From: Mytilus californianus
Lineage: Eukaryota; Mollusca; Bivalvia; Mytilida; Mytilidae
DNA length: 64,000 nucleotides
Assembly (NCBI RefSeq): GCF_021869535.1
Contig: NW_026262734.1
Coordinates: forward strand, 94,927,285 to 94,991,284
Reading direction: 5' to 3'
This document shows, in pieces, positions 1 through 10,235 of the stretch. Numbering within the stretch: position 1 is the first letter of the stretch; every line of letters starts with the position of its first letter. Both the position numbers and the translations under genes were made by a program. Under the pieces are notes generated by a model that worked only from the letters and a program-made list of their open reading frames with translations, ran no database searches and was not told the DNA's origin.

Positions 1-131
1 CAATTGCACAGTATTGCGCAATAGCAAGAAATATCCAATAGCACAATATTGCGCAATAGCAAGAAATTGTCAATTGTACAGTATTGCACAATAGCAAGAA
101 ATATTCAATTGCACAGTATTGTGCAAAAGAA
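1..131. repeat. 35-bp tandem repeat with TTGCGCAA palindromes
   Basis: About 3.7 copies of a 35-bp unit start at 1, 36, 71 and 106. Each unit begins CAAT(T/A)G(C/T)ACA, carries a palindrome of the TTGCGCAA or TTGCACAA type, and ends AGCAAGAAAT. The array may continue left of the window. It sits directly before the 135-bp satellite and may be part of the same element. Confidence 0.85.
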
Positions 132-139
132 GATACTTC

Positions 140-2090
140 GTATAAATTGCTTATTTCTTGATCAATTTCAATGGGGTTTTATTCTTGAATTCTTGGGGTT
201 CTTTAATATGCTGAATCTAACCGTGTATTAAGTTTTTGGATTTTGGGCCCCGTTTTTAAATTGGTCCACATTGAGGTCCAAAGGGTCCAAAATTTAACTT
301 TCTTTGATTTCATCAAAAATTGAATTATTGGGGTTCTTTGATATGCCGAATCTAACCGTGTATTTAGATTCTTAATTTTTGGTTCCGTTTTCAAATTGGT
401 CTACATTAAGGTCAAAAGGGTCCAAAATTAAACTTAGTTTGATTTTAACAAAAATTGAATTTTTAGGGTTCTTTGATATGCTGAATCTAAACATGTATTT
501 AAATTTTTGATTATGGGCCCAGTTTTCAAGTTGGTCCAAATCGGGGTCCAAAATTAAACTTTGTTTGATTTCAACAAAAATTGAATATATGGGGTTCTTT
601 GATATGCTGAATCTAACCATGTATTTAGATTTTTGATTTTTGGGCCCCGTTATCAACTTTGTCCACATTGAGGTCAAAAGGGTCCAAAATTAAACTTTGT
701 TTGATTTCATCAAAAATTGAATTCTTGGGGTTCTTTGATATGCTGAATCTAACCATGTATTTAGATTTTTTATTTGTGGACCCGCTATCAAATTGGTTCA
801 TATTGAGGTCAAAAGGGTCCAAAATTAAACTTTGTTTGATTTCATCAAAAATTGAATTATTGGGGTTCTTTGATATGCCAAATCTAACCGTGTATTTAGA
901 TTTTTAATTTTGGGTCCCGTTTTTAAATTGGTCTACATTAAGGTCCAAAGGGTCCAAAATTAAACTTAGTTTGATTTTAACAAAAATTGAATTCTTGGGG
1001 TACTTTGATATGCTGAATCTAAACATGTGTTTAGATTTTTGATTATGGGACCAGTTTTCAAGTTTGTCCAAGTTGGGGTCCAAAATTAAACTTTGTTTGA
1101 TTTCAACAAAAATTGAATATATGGGGTTCTTTGATATGCTGAATCTAAACATGTATTTAGATTTTAGATTTTTGGCCCAGTTTTCAAGTTGGTCCAAATT
1201 GGGGTCCAAAATTAAACTTTGTTTTATTTCAACAAAAATTGAATATATGGGGTTCTTTGATATGCTGAATCTTACCATGTATTTAGATTTTTTATTTTGT
1301 GGGCCTGCTATCAAATTGGTTCATATTGAGGTCAAAAGGCTCCAAAATTAAACTTTGTTTGATTTCATCAAAAATTGAATTATTGGGTTTCTTTGATATG
1401 CCAAATCTAACCGTGTTTTTAGATTTTTAATTTGGGTCCCGTTTTTTAAATTGGTCTACATTAAGGTCCAAAGGGTCCAAAATTAAACTTAGTTTGATTT
1501 TAACAAAAATTGAATTCTTGGGGTACTTTGATATGCTGAATCTAAACATGTATTTAGATTTTAGATTTTTGGCCCAGTTTTCAAGTTGGTCCAAATTGGG
1601 GTCCAAAATTAAACTTTGTTTTATTTCAACAAAAATTGAATATATGGGGTTCTTTGATATGCTGAATCTTACCATGTATTTAGATTTTTTATTTTGTGGG
1701 CCTGCTATCAAATTGGGTCATATTGAGGTCAAAAGGGTCCAAAATTAAACTTTGTTTGATTTCATCAAAAATTGAATTATTGGGGTTCTTTGATATTCCA
1801 AATCTAACCGTGTTTTTAGATTTTTAATTTTGGGTCCCGTTTTTTAAATTGGTCTACATTAAGGTCCAAAGGGTCCAAAATTAAACTTAGTTTGATTTTA
1901 ACAAAAATTGAATTCTTGGGGTACTTTGATATGCTGAATCTAAACATGTGTTTAGATTTTTGATTATGGGACCAGTTTTCAAGTTTGTCCAAGTTGGGGT
2001 CCAAAATTAAACTTTGTTTGATTTCAACAAAAATTGAATATATGGGGTTCTTTGATATGCTGAATCTAACCATGTATTTTGATTTTGGAC
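140..2090. repeat. 126/135-bp satellite-like array with higher-order structure
   Basis: About 15 monomers can be aligned on the recurring block TTCTTTGATATGCTGAATCT. The 'gatatg' word falls near 205, 340, 475, 601, 737, 872, 1007, 1133, 1259, 1395, 1530, 1656, 1792, 1928 and 2054. Spacings are therefore 135/136 or 126 bp, and monomer types (TTCATCAAAA, TTTTAACAAAA, TTCAACAAAA variants) recur in a partly regular order. Long open frames on both strands, with a repeated SKYMVRFSISKNP-like peptide, are a by-product of the repeats and not genes. The array is probably intronic in CLUH. Confidence 0.9.
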
Positions 2091-2300
2091 ATTGGACCAT
2101 AATAGGTAAATTAAAAAAATTGAAGTTCTTAGACCACATTCTTTCTGTGTCAGAAACCTATGCTGTGTCAAATATTTAATCACAATCCAAATTCAGAGCT
2201 GTATCAAGCTTGAATGTTGTGTCCATACTTGCCCCAACTGTTCAGGGTTCGACCTCTGCGGTCGTATCAAGCTGCGCCCAGCGAAGCATTTTATTTTTTT
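2091..2300 (+). mobile_element. Conserved flank of the satellite-bearing element
   Basis: This single-copy segment follows the array (ACACTTCTTTCTGTGTCAG-like, then GTATCAAGCTTGAATG and CCCCAACTGTTCAGGG). The same segment occurs in reverse complement at 22410-22600, again next to satellite monomer sequence. The array and flank therefore look like one dispersed unit. Bivalve 'pearl'-type elements, with core tandem repeats between conserved flanks, have this plan; assignment to that group is inference. Confidence 0.6.
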
Positions 2301-2397
2301 TGCACTGGAGATTTGAGTACCCAGCAAAGTGGGTACAAGGACAACTGTTATTTTCACAGTTAATACAGGAATATGATTGATTTTTGTGTATTTATAG

Positions 2398-2606
2398 CTT
2401 GGAGAAGAACATGACAGAACAAAAGAGAGTTCAGAATGTTTGAAGCACCTCACACAGCAGGCTGTCGTCTTTCAGAAGAAAATGAACGAGATCTATAAAG
2501 GAGAAAAATCAATTACATTCCCTCCATTACAGATACAAACACCTTCCATTGGCAGTGTGTTAGAAACATTAAATGTTGTTAATGGAATCGTATTTGTACA
2601 AATCAG
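2398..2606 (+). CDS. CLUH: CLUH penultimate exon
   Basis: The acceptor is ATTTATAG before 2398 and the donor is CAG|GTATTT after 2606. The frame starts in phase 0 with CTT GGA GAA and ends with two bases (AG) of a split serine codon. It covers the ESSECLKHLTQQAVVFQKK and LETLNVVNGIVFVQI blocks that identify CLUH. Confidence 0.9.
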
Positions 2607-3247
2607 GTATTTATCTCCCTTATTATCTGTTTAGCATTTCTACCGATGACGCAAAGGCAAAAATGTCTAGAGCATGTAGCTGTGGAAATGCTGGGAAAAA
2701 AACATAAAAAAGGGCATTTTGCATGATTTTTCAAAACAAATTAAATTATAAAATGTCATTGTGATAGAATTTTTCATATTATAAGCGTTTTTTATTATAG
2801 TTTATATTCTTTAACTTTGATCGGGTTAATGAATCATAGGCCCTGCATGTAAGAGTAATATTACTATGCTGCATCTGCTGTACGTACTAACTGTTGCAAT
2901 GGGCAAAAATTTTCAAAATTCTCAGTTTGAAAGAATGAAATCACATGGAAACTTGAAAAAGTATGTTGTGTATGGTAATCTAAAATTCTAAAACCTCTTG
3001 TAAAAAGTAAAAAGAATTCGGTGTATGGTAAAATAAGGAATGGTTGGTTTTTTTCAGCCCTGAAGATATTGAAAGATTCAAGAAACAAATGGCTCTTAAA
3101 TCAGTAGAGAAGGACAGTGAACTAGAACTAAAAGAACCAGAGGACAAACTGTCAATCAAGGAAGTCAAGGAGGAGTTACCAAATGGAACATTAACCAATG
3201 GCAGTTTAGAAACAAACACTAGCGAAATGTCTCTGCCCTTAGATTGA
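2398..3247 (+). CDS. CLUH: CLUH (clustered mitochondria protein homolog), C-terminal end, partial
   Basis: CLUH is a cytosolic RNA-binding protein that binds mRNAs of nuclear-encoded mitochondrial proteins and is needed for normal mitochondrial distribution. Only the last two coding exons are in the window: 2398-2606 and 3058-3247. The first encodes LGEEHDRTKESSECLKHLTQ and continues through QKKMNEIYKGEK, PPLQIQTPSIGSVLE and LNVVNGIVFVQI, closely matching the conserved end of the animal CLUH TPR-like region. The splice joins AG|C to give Ser. The last exon reads PEDIERFKKQM, then an acidic, low-complexity tail ending SLPLD and TGA. Vertebrate CLUH also ends in a divergent tail. The N-terminal part lies left of the window, so the 1-2300 repeats are likely intronic. 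The gene is convergent with the adapter gene downstream. Confidence 0.9.
3058..3247 (+). CDS. CLUH: CLUH terminal coding exon
   Basis: A pyrimidine-rich acceptor (TTTTTTTCAG) precedes 3058. The exon completes the split serine and encodes PEDIERFKKQMALKSVEKD, then a tail rich in Glu, Lys, Asn, Thr and Ser. The TGA stop is at 3245-3247. The tail is not conserved in other phyla. Confidence 0.85.
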
Positions 3248-6200
3248 AGATCAAAGGTCAAATGATGGTGGTGTGACCATATATGCAAGCATTTAATCAA
3301 AAAGATGCAAAGCAGAGAACATTGATGTGCAAACTTGGTCAGGTATTCGTGTTCAGTGAAGTGTAAAGACAATATGTTGTACCAGTTCATAGAATTGTGG
3401 CTGATCAGTTTCGCTGTTAGGTTATAAGCTGATCTGTTGTTTTATATTGAAAAAAAAAGATATTTTAACATTTTTACTGCCACTATTCAAAGACCTTAGT
3501 GATCTGTATAAAATAATAATTATGTATACAGTAGCACTTAAGAAGTAGAAATGACTGTATATTATGTATAGAAGTGTGGTTTGTTAAGTTTATTTCATTT
3601 ATCTATGAGAGTTGTCAAATTTAATACATATAGCTGTGATTTTTAGAAGAGTGTATGTCTATATATGTGTATGATGACCAGTTTAATTAATGAATTGTGA
3701 TTTTGATTAATATATGTTATATGAAGTATTTGATCATGATAATAAGTATATTTGAAAAATTTCGTCCCTTTGCATTTCTATACTATACAATTTTTTTTTA
3801 TGTACACAGAAATTTCTTGGATTATTTTACATAAAGTGTATACTCCACAGGATTGCAATGAAACTTCAAACATTATACACATCTGTTGATAACATTTTTG
3901 AATTAAAAGGAATTTAAACCTTCGTGGCTGTTGCATTAAAACTTAAAAAAAAAAAAAGAAAGGTACATGGTTCCCAGCAAAAACACTTTGAAAATAGGGA
4001 AACAACGTTTGGAGGCAATTTTATAACTCCTCTTACTTTTTCACTGTACAAAAACACTCACCCATAGATGATGTTTTAAAGCCTTCTGGGTCACATGTAT
4101 GTTTTTACGGAACAGCCCTTAATGGAGATAATAAGGATTAAACTTCATTTTTGAGACTTCTACAATTTCAGAGTAAAAACATCCATATATTTTATATAAA
4201 GATTTTTCTTGGAACAAGTTACCCGTTATACATCGTGAGATAAACCAGATAGAAAATATTGGTATTGTACAGTTTTCTGAAGATAAAAAAGGAATAGTAA
4301 TGAATTTTCGTAAAATTATACATGTTACTCATGTATTACATTTTTTTTTTATCACAAAACATTAATATCATAATGAAGTTTATCATCTGAAATAAAATAT
4401 TGTATGAAGTATTCAAAAATATGTAAATATGTAAATAATTTTCGAAGCATGTATATACCATTATTTAGTTTTATTTCAAGGCATAGTTGCATGATTGAGG
4501 CTTATAGATTTTTTTTAAGATAGTCTGAAATAATGTGTCATGCATGAAATACTTGCCACTGGACATAAAGCAACCAACAACCGATCAATGTATTGTGCAC
4601 AGTTCAAATCATCATGTGATTAATGGCACACATTATTGAACCATTGGTTAATTTCAAATCACACTTTGTTTCAATGAAATTATGTACTCAAGCATGAAGC
4701 TTGAAATCTTTTATACTGAATTTTTATTTTTTCATTTTATGAAGAGTAAGTTTTAGTACGGAAAATATGACATTGAGGACAAAAATGCAGAATAAAAAGT
4801 GTCTTGAAGAAAGAAAAAAAAAAAAAAATTGATAGTTATATATGTAATAACTTTGCTACTTAACTTGTCTGACAAGACAAACTTATAGATCAGTGAAAAT
4901 ATATGTCGTCAAATATGGTGCATGTCAATATTATTTTTAGTTGTGTATTTTACCCAATCATCCAATCAAATTCATAGATGACATGATATTTAATTATGTC
5001 TTTATGACACATTCCAAGCGATATTAGTGCTATAGTGTTGCTTCATTCCATTTATTTTTTATTTAGTAGATCTGTAGTGTAGATTCCTCTATTCCAGAAT
5101 TCCTAGTTTGGTGCTCCTAATGTTTCTTTATGTGCATGTATATATTATCATTAAGGGGAGTCCACTCAGTTTTCAGGGGAGATGATTGTATTATTTGAAA
5201 GAGGTGTTTTGTGATTGAAATATTTTTTCATTTAAGAAAATCATGCATTTTGTATTAAATTCTGTTTCAAAGATTTTCTGATTTGTTAAATTCATTACTG
5301 TTGTCAGGGATTCATTGTTGGGGGGCAACAAATTGTGAAACAACCAGCAAATGAGATATATTCTGCTTTAAAGGCCACAATGAACTTTTTTTGTTTTGTT
5401 TTGTTGTTGCTGATATCTTTCTTTGATCTCTAGTTGAAGATTTAATATAAATATTATCTTGAGCTTCAGTATTTAATGAGAAAATATATTAATGAATAAA
5501 AGGTGTATCATTATAGATCATAATAAAGGGTAAGAAATAACCATAGAATATCTTCATAACATATATTATTTATTTATAAGAAAAACATTATTGATAGCAA
5601 TACTATTGAGAAAGAAAGTCTAGTTATTTTACAGCAAAGACTGTTTTAACTTTTACCCAGTTTACCGTTATTTTGCAAATTTGATAAAAGTTGTAAGAGC
5701 AATTAAAAAATACAGTGTTGACAATAAACTAAGGTGAATTTACCTGAATTGTTTTTTTTTTACTGAAGCAGTTTTTGTGTCGACTACAAAACTAAGGCCT
5801 TCTGTTTCTGGCGTAAAATGCAGGAGAGACATATCTCAAACCAATAACTTTTTTTCATAACATTGGTAACAGTTTGAATAAAAAACAGGTATTTAAAAAA
5901 AAAATACTGAAAACTGGTCTTTGCTTTAAGATGAAATATTTATGTTTCTGTGTGTGATTATTTTAGTATTATGAATGCAAGTGAAATAGTTTTTGCCAAT
6001 TATTTTATCATTTTGTGCCAATTATCCATATTTTAGACAGAACAAGAAATACACTATAATAGTATATATGTACATATTGTTTTGTTATTTGTGTGTGATA
6101 GAACAACATTAGTTGACAATTTTGTTTGTTTGTTTGATATTATAGTTAATGAGGACGGAAATACAAATAAAATCAGTCGAGGTTGGTTGGGAAGATAACT

Positions 6201-6600
6201 CTATATGTAATCGGTGTATCTATTGCTTAAATGGATATTATTTCCATGTTATAGAATCATATAGTAGAATCCCCCAAAAAGTAAGAAAAAAACAAGAAAA
6301 AAAAATTAAATAAGATGAATGATGCAATTGCATATAAATATCTTTATTTAAAAATGATATAAATAATGCAATTGCAAAAAAAAAAAAAAAAAACAATTAA
6401 AAAAAAAAATATATATATATATATATGAATACATTAATTAAAAAAATAAAGCAAAAAACAACAAAAACCTTTTAAAAAAACATTGGCTGAGAGTCTGGTT
6501 GTATTTAAACAAGTGTGTCATATTGCATTTAAACTTAGATAATTCATGTATGTGTTGTTTGTAATCATATGCATTCATTTTCTTAAATCGTCAATAAATG
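3248..6600 (+). other. CLUH: CLUH 3' UTR / AT-rich 3' flank
   Basis: No coding sequence seen. The first part must be CLUH 3' UTR. Candidate AATAAA polyadenylation signals on + are at 4391, 4791, 5495 and 6593; which one is used cannot be told from sequence. An A-run at 3944-3957 is not preceded by AATAAA. Fragments resembling the end of a SINE (CACTGGACATAAAGCAACC) occur near 4556-4575. Confidence 0.5.
6378..6427. repeat. Poly(A) plus (TA)n microsatellite
   Basis: An A-run of about 18 bases, a second A-rich stretch and about nine TA dinucleotides follow each other. Confidence 0.85.
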
Positions 6601-6616
6601 TATACTAACAATCATT

Positions 6617-6788
6617 AAGGCTATTCCTTGAAATGGATATGGAAAGGTAGGATGGATTTTCAACCCATCCACCCCCTTTTCTATTATAAAGGTATTTTGC
6701 ATACAGATTTAAAACCATAAATACCCAAAACCTATGTCCAAAACTTCCCTTCCAACCTTCCTACATTTATTTTATTGGAATAGGCCTT
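6617..6788. mobile_element. Short inverted-repeat element (MITE-like)
   Basis: AAGGCTATTCC at 6617 is matched in reverse complement by GGAATAGGCCTT at 6777-6788. The inner arms are also partly complementary (AAAGGTAGGATGG against CCAACCTTCCTAC). No coding capacity. Confidence 0.45.
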
Positions 6789-6949
6789 GACAAGGTAAAG
6801 ATACTGTTAGCAGCTCACTTCACAAGAAAGAGACTTAATGTTTATGTACTAGAACTTATAACTAGGATGAACCTTTCATTTTTTATGAAACACCAGTAAA
6901 TTTGAGAAAAGGCTAGTTTTAAGTATTCCACAGATCAAACATTATTGCT

Positions 6950-7135
6950 TTCATTTATTTTCGTTGGTATCAATTTTTGTGGATTGAGGAAAACTTATTC
7001 CTGAATATTTGATTTCGTGGTTTTGCCAAAGTCTGCATATATTCCAATAGATAATTTGTAATTCGATGAAACATTAAATTCATGGTTCTGCAGTATCTAT
7101 GAAATTTGGTATCTGACAAATAACAAAGAATCAAC
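6950..7135. mobile_element. MITE-like repeat, 'gtggattgag' family
   Basis: It carries TTTTTGTGGATTGAGGAAAA, then TTCGTGGTTTTGCCAAAGTC, and ends GAATCAACA. The same ordered blocks occur at 7676-7790 (partial), 55404-55584 and 59660-59831, so this is a dispersed family. The ends are partly inverted repeats in the best copy (55404-55584). Confidence 0.6.
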
Positions 7136-7675
7136 ATAAATGGTTTCCAGGTCCTAGCTTCCCCAATAAGCTGGTTATCTCCTTAGCAACATCCTGGTAT
7201 GTCCCTGATCCTTATATGTGTTAGAGCCAATTAGATAAAGGACAAGCAACCAGTCAAAGCTTCTCAACAATGTCGACTGATTCTGTTGTATTTCTGTCAT
7301 ATTTGTTGTGACACTAATTAAATCCTTCAGTGGATATGATTTTTAATAATAAAGATGAAAAAAGTATGAGATTTTGTTTTTGTTGTTTATAGTGAACATG
7401 TGGGTAGACCTATTAAACATGTTGATTTTTTTGATTTAAAATGTACAATCTGTCAATAGTTAGACAAAACAAGTTTGACTGAGAGCTGATGAAAATGCAT
7501 CACACTGTATGACATGCTCACATGAAGTTTGATGCCAAAAATGAGAAAATATGACGAAAATGTCATACATGGATGTTATGTGTAAGATTATGAAAGAACT
7601 GGGTAAACAAGAAGTTGATGAGTGATGTATGTGAACATGCATTACACTGGGATTATTATTTTGCATACAAGCTTA

Positions 7676-7790
7676 TAGAAAATTTGTACTTCGTTGAAAT
7701 TTAAATTTGTGGATCCCCTTTAACCACAAAATATACAAAAAAAATTGGTATCCAACCAATGATAATGAACCCACAGTATGTGAATGTGAC
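7676..7790. mobile_element. Partial MITE-like repeat, 'gtggattgag' family
   Basis: Right half only: AAAATTTGTACTTCGTTGAA, TTAAATTTGTGG, ACCACAAAATATAC and AATTGGTATCC match the copy at 59660-59831. Diverged. Confidence 0.5.
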
Positions 7791-7889
7791 GACACTGATT
7801 TATCATTTTAGAACTGTTTAGTAGCAAGTAGAAGAAATGATCCTAAACATCAATATATTTAGAAAGGAAAAGGTAGTATTTCATTATAT

Positions 7890-8100
7890 ACTGTAATTTC
7901 AGAAATCATTGTGAGGTTTTTTTAATGGGAATAATACTTCTGGAGTATCACAATAATAAGAACTGGCATTCTCATATCTGATACATGTATCTGTATGTAG
8001 CTATTCCAAAAATTGCAATAATAAATTTTTGTTCATTTTTCAACAATAGCAATAATAAATGCGAACAACAATAATTTCTGAATTTACAGTTTATAAGAGA
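7890..8100. mobile_element. MITE with ACTGTAAATTCAGAAATTATTG termini
   Basis: The left end ACTGTAATTTCAGAAATCATTG and right end CAATAATTTCTGAATTTACAGT are inverted repeats about 210 bp apart. Internal AT-rich arms contain GCAATAATAAAT. Four further copies of similar length are in the window (16292, 21906, 26610, 54132). Confidence 0.8.
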
Positions 8101-8814
8101 TGCAAATAGACTAGTATTCAGTATGCAAATATTGTTGACAGAGAGGTTTAGTTTATAGTATACAGTACTATCAAGAAACCCAAAGACTTGTTTCACTTTT
8201 TGTCATACAGTAAACATAAATTAGTAAGAAAGAAATAAAAGAAAGGGAATTGTAGCAAGTCTAGAGTCCTAACAGTACCCTATGGATGCTTACACCCTCG
8301 TTCATTGGTGTCTGGTTGATAGTTGTCTCTTAGGCAATGCTACCTATCCTATTTTTTTGTCTCACAGGTGCGAGAATGGGAGATGGGGATTACAATCCAG
8401 CGGCAGGGTTAACTATTTCTACCTTGTATGCAGATGCCTTATGTTACAAAAATTCTGTTTGTCAGATGACCATTGTCCTTGACCTCATATTCATGTTTCA
8501 GCAACTGCCTGAAATTTTTTTGTTTGTCATGTGAAATACTAGTACTTACTCATTTATTGTGAGTAATAGAAAAACTATATTTGATATATGGGATCCTTGC
8601 AAGGTCTGCATGTCAGTCAGGGTTCACCTGACCTCAACTTCATTTTCTTGCATCATAAAGTTAATTTTTCATTGTCAAGTCTGTATCTCAGATACTATAA
8701 GCGATAGGTCAACTATATTTAGTGTGTGGAATGATTGTAAGGGGTACATGTCAGACTGTCTGGTTTCATCTGTCAGCCTCGACCTTGTATTCGTGGTTCA
8801 TTGGTCAATGTTAA

Positions 8815-8950
8815 ATGACCGCCTCGGTGGTCTAGTACAAAGCAGGGTTACTAGTAATAATCATATTACATTAACATGTTCTTGTCCCAATATGCATATC
8901 AATTTGCTGCTGGACGTTAAGCAGCCATCCATTATCATCATCATCATTGG
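8815..8950 (+). mobile_element. SINE-like insertion, second family
   Basis: AATGACCGCCTCGGTGGTCT resembles a tRNA-type A box. The insertion ends GCTGCTGGACGTTAAGCAGCC, then CATCATCATCATCAT. It interrupts copy 1 of the 147-bp-unit element. Related 3' ends (CTGGA..TTAAGCAACCAACAATCAAT) occur at 32815-32862. Confidence 0.55.
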
Positions 8951-9147
8951 TCAATGTTCAAATTTGTGTGGTTTGGTCTGTATTTCAGATACTATTAGCA
9001 ATATGTCGGCTGTATTTGGTTAAAGAATGATTGTAAGGTGTATTATGTCTGTCCGACAGGTTTCATCTGACCTTGACCTTTTTTTCATGGTTCTTTGGAC
9101 AATGTTCAATTTTACCGGTTTGGTCTATTTTTCAGATACTATAAGCA

Positions 9148-9300
9148 AAAAAGTATAACAAAAATACCGAACTCCACAAGACAAATTCAAAAAGGGGAAG
9201 TCCATAAAAACTGACAAATTCAAACACTATCAATCAACAGAGCAAGTGAAAAACAACTACCATATTCCTGACCTAGTACAGGCATTTTTAGAAGAAAATA
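9148..9300 (+). mobile_element. Fragment of a dispersed mussel-type repeat nested in copy 1
   Basis: The blocks ATACCGAACTCC, AAATTCAAAAAGG, GGAAGTCC, CATATTCCTGACCTAGTACA and GGCATTTT recur in the same order at 36050-36175. The fragment interrupts the tandem core units of the 147-bp-unit element. Confidence 0.65.
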
Positions 9301-9854
9301 GGGCCACTATATTTGATGAATGGAATGATTGTTAGGTGTGTATGTCTGTCTGGCATTGACGGTTGACCTCATTTTCATGGTTCATTGGTCAATGTTCAGT
9401 TTTCACAGTTTTGTCTGTTTATTAGATACTACAAGCAAAAGGTCAAGTATAGTGGGTGTATGACTGTATGCAATGATTGTTAGGTCATGTATGTTTGGTG
9501 TATGGAATGATTGTTAACTGAGCTTGACTGTCTGGCAGGGTTCATCTGACCTTGACCTCATTTTCATGGTCATTAGTCAATGTTCAGTTTTTATAGGTCA
9601 ACTAAATTTGGTGTAGAGAATGATTGCAGTGTTCATGTTGTATGGAAGGGTTCATCTGACCTTGAGTTCATTTATATGGTTCATTGGTCAATGTTCAAAA
9701 TTTCGTAATTAGGTCTGTTTCTCAGAAACTAGAAGAATAGTCTAACTATGTTCGATGTATGGTATAAATTCAATCATGATAAGTAAAGCAGGCTAGACAT
9801 TTCAGTGTGTCCACTCTTGTTAAATCAAAATGTCTTCTGCTTATTAAGTGTCAA

Positions 9855-10235
9855 TCTGCCTATTAAGAATCAGGCAGTGGTGAAAACATGACAAACAAAA
9901 ACCCACTCAGGTTGACATTAATTTATGTTCAAAATGTATAATGGTGCACGAATATAACATTAGTTTCATTTTCCTGTTCTGGTAATTCAAGATATTATAT
10001 GGTTGAAATGCACTAGAAATTGACAATTAAGGGGAGCGAACTCCGTAATTTGCTATCAGTCTAACCAAAAGTTATCTAGAGATTTCTCGAGTTACCAGAC
10101 ACACAGAAATGAATTACCTACCACTTCTGACTCAGGATAAGGATAACTTCAAAATAGGATGGTTTAGTCAGTGGGTTTTTTTCGGTCATGTTTTGATTTT
10201 TTTTTAAATTGCCTGATTCTTACAAAGACAAGCAC
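9855..10235. mobile_element. Inverted-repeat element of about 380 bp
   Basis: AATCAGGCAGTGGTG, AAAACATGAC and AAAAACCCACT near 9868-9907 are matched in reverse complement by AGTGGGTTTTTTTC, GTCATGTTTTGATT and TTGCCTGATTCT near 10158-10220. No coding capacity. Confidence 0.6.

Larger units (their letters stand above)
8340..9822 (+). mobile_element. 147-bp-unit dispersed element, copy 1
   Basis: It starts with a degenerate hairpin region (TGTCTCACAGGTGCGAGAAT), has the TGCAGATGCCTTATGTTAC leader, then imperfect tandem units with CTGACCTTGACCTCATTTTC. It ends CTAGACATTTCAGTGTGTCCACTCTTGTTA. This is the most diverged of four copies. A SINE-like sequence (8815-8950) and another repeat (9148-9300) interrupt it. 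No protein is encoded; open frames in it follow repeat structure. Confidence 0.7.

Noticed and set aside
203..2139. Several overlapping open frames of 60-136 codons on both strands with a repeated SISKNP peptide.
   Set aside because: They follow the 126/135-bp tandem units, occur on both strands and have no splice or start context.
1..2300. CRISPR-like repeat array.
   Set aside because: Units are contiguous with no unique spacers, and the genome is clearly eukaryotic.
8559..9023. A 154-codon frame on +.
   Set aside because: It crosses the 147-bp-unit element and a SINE-like insertion, so it cannot be one gene.
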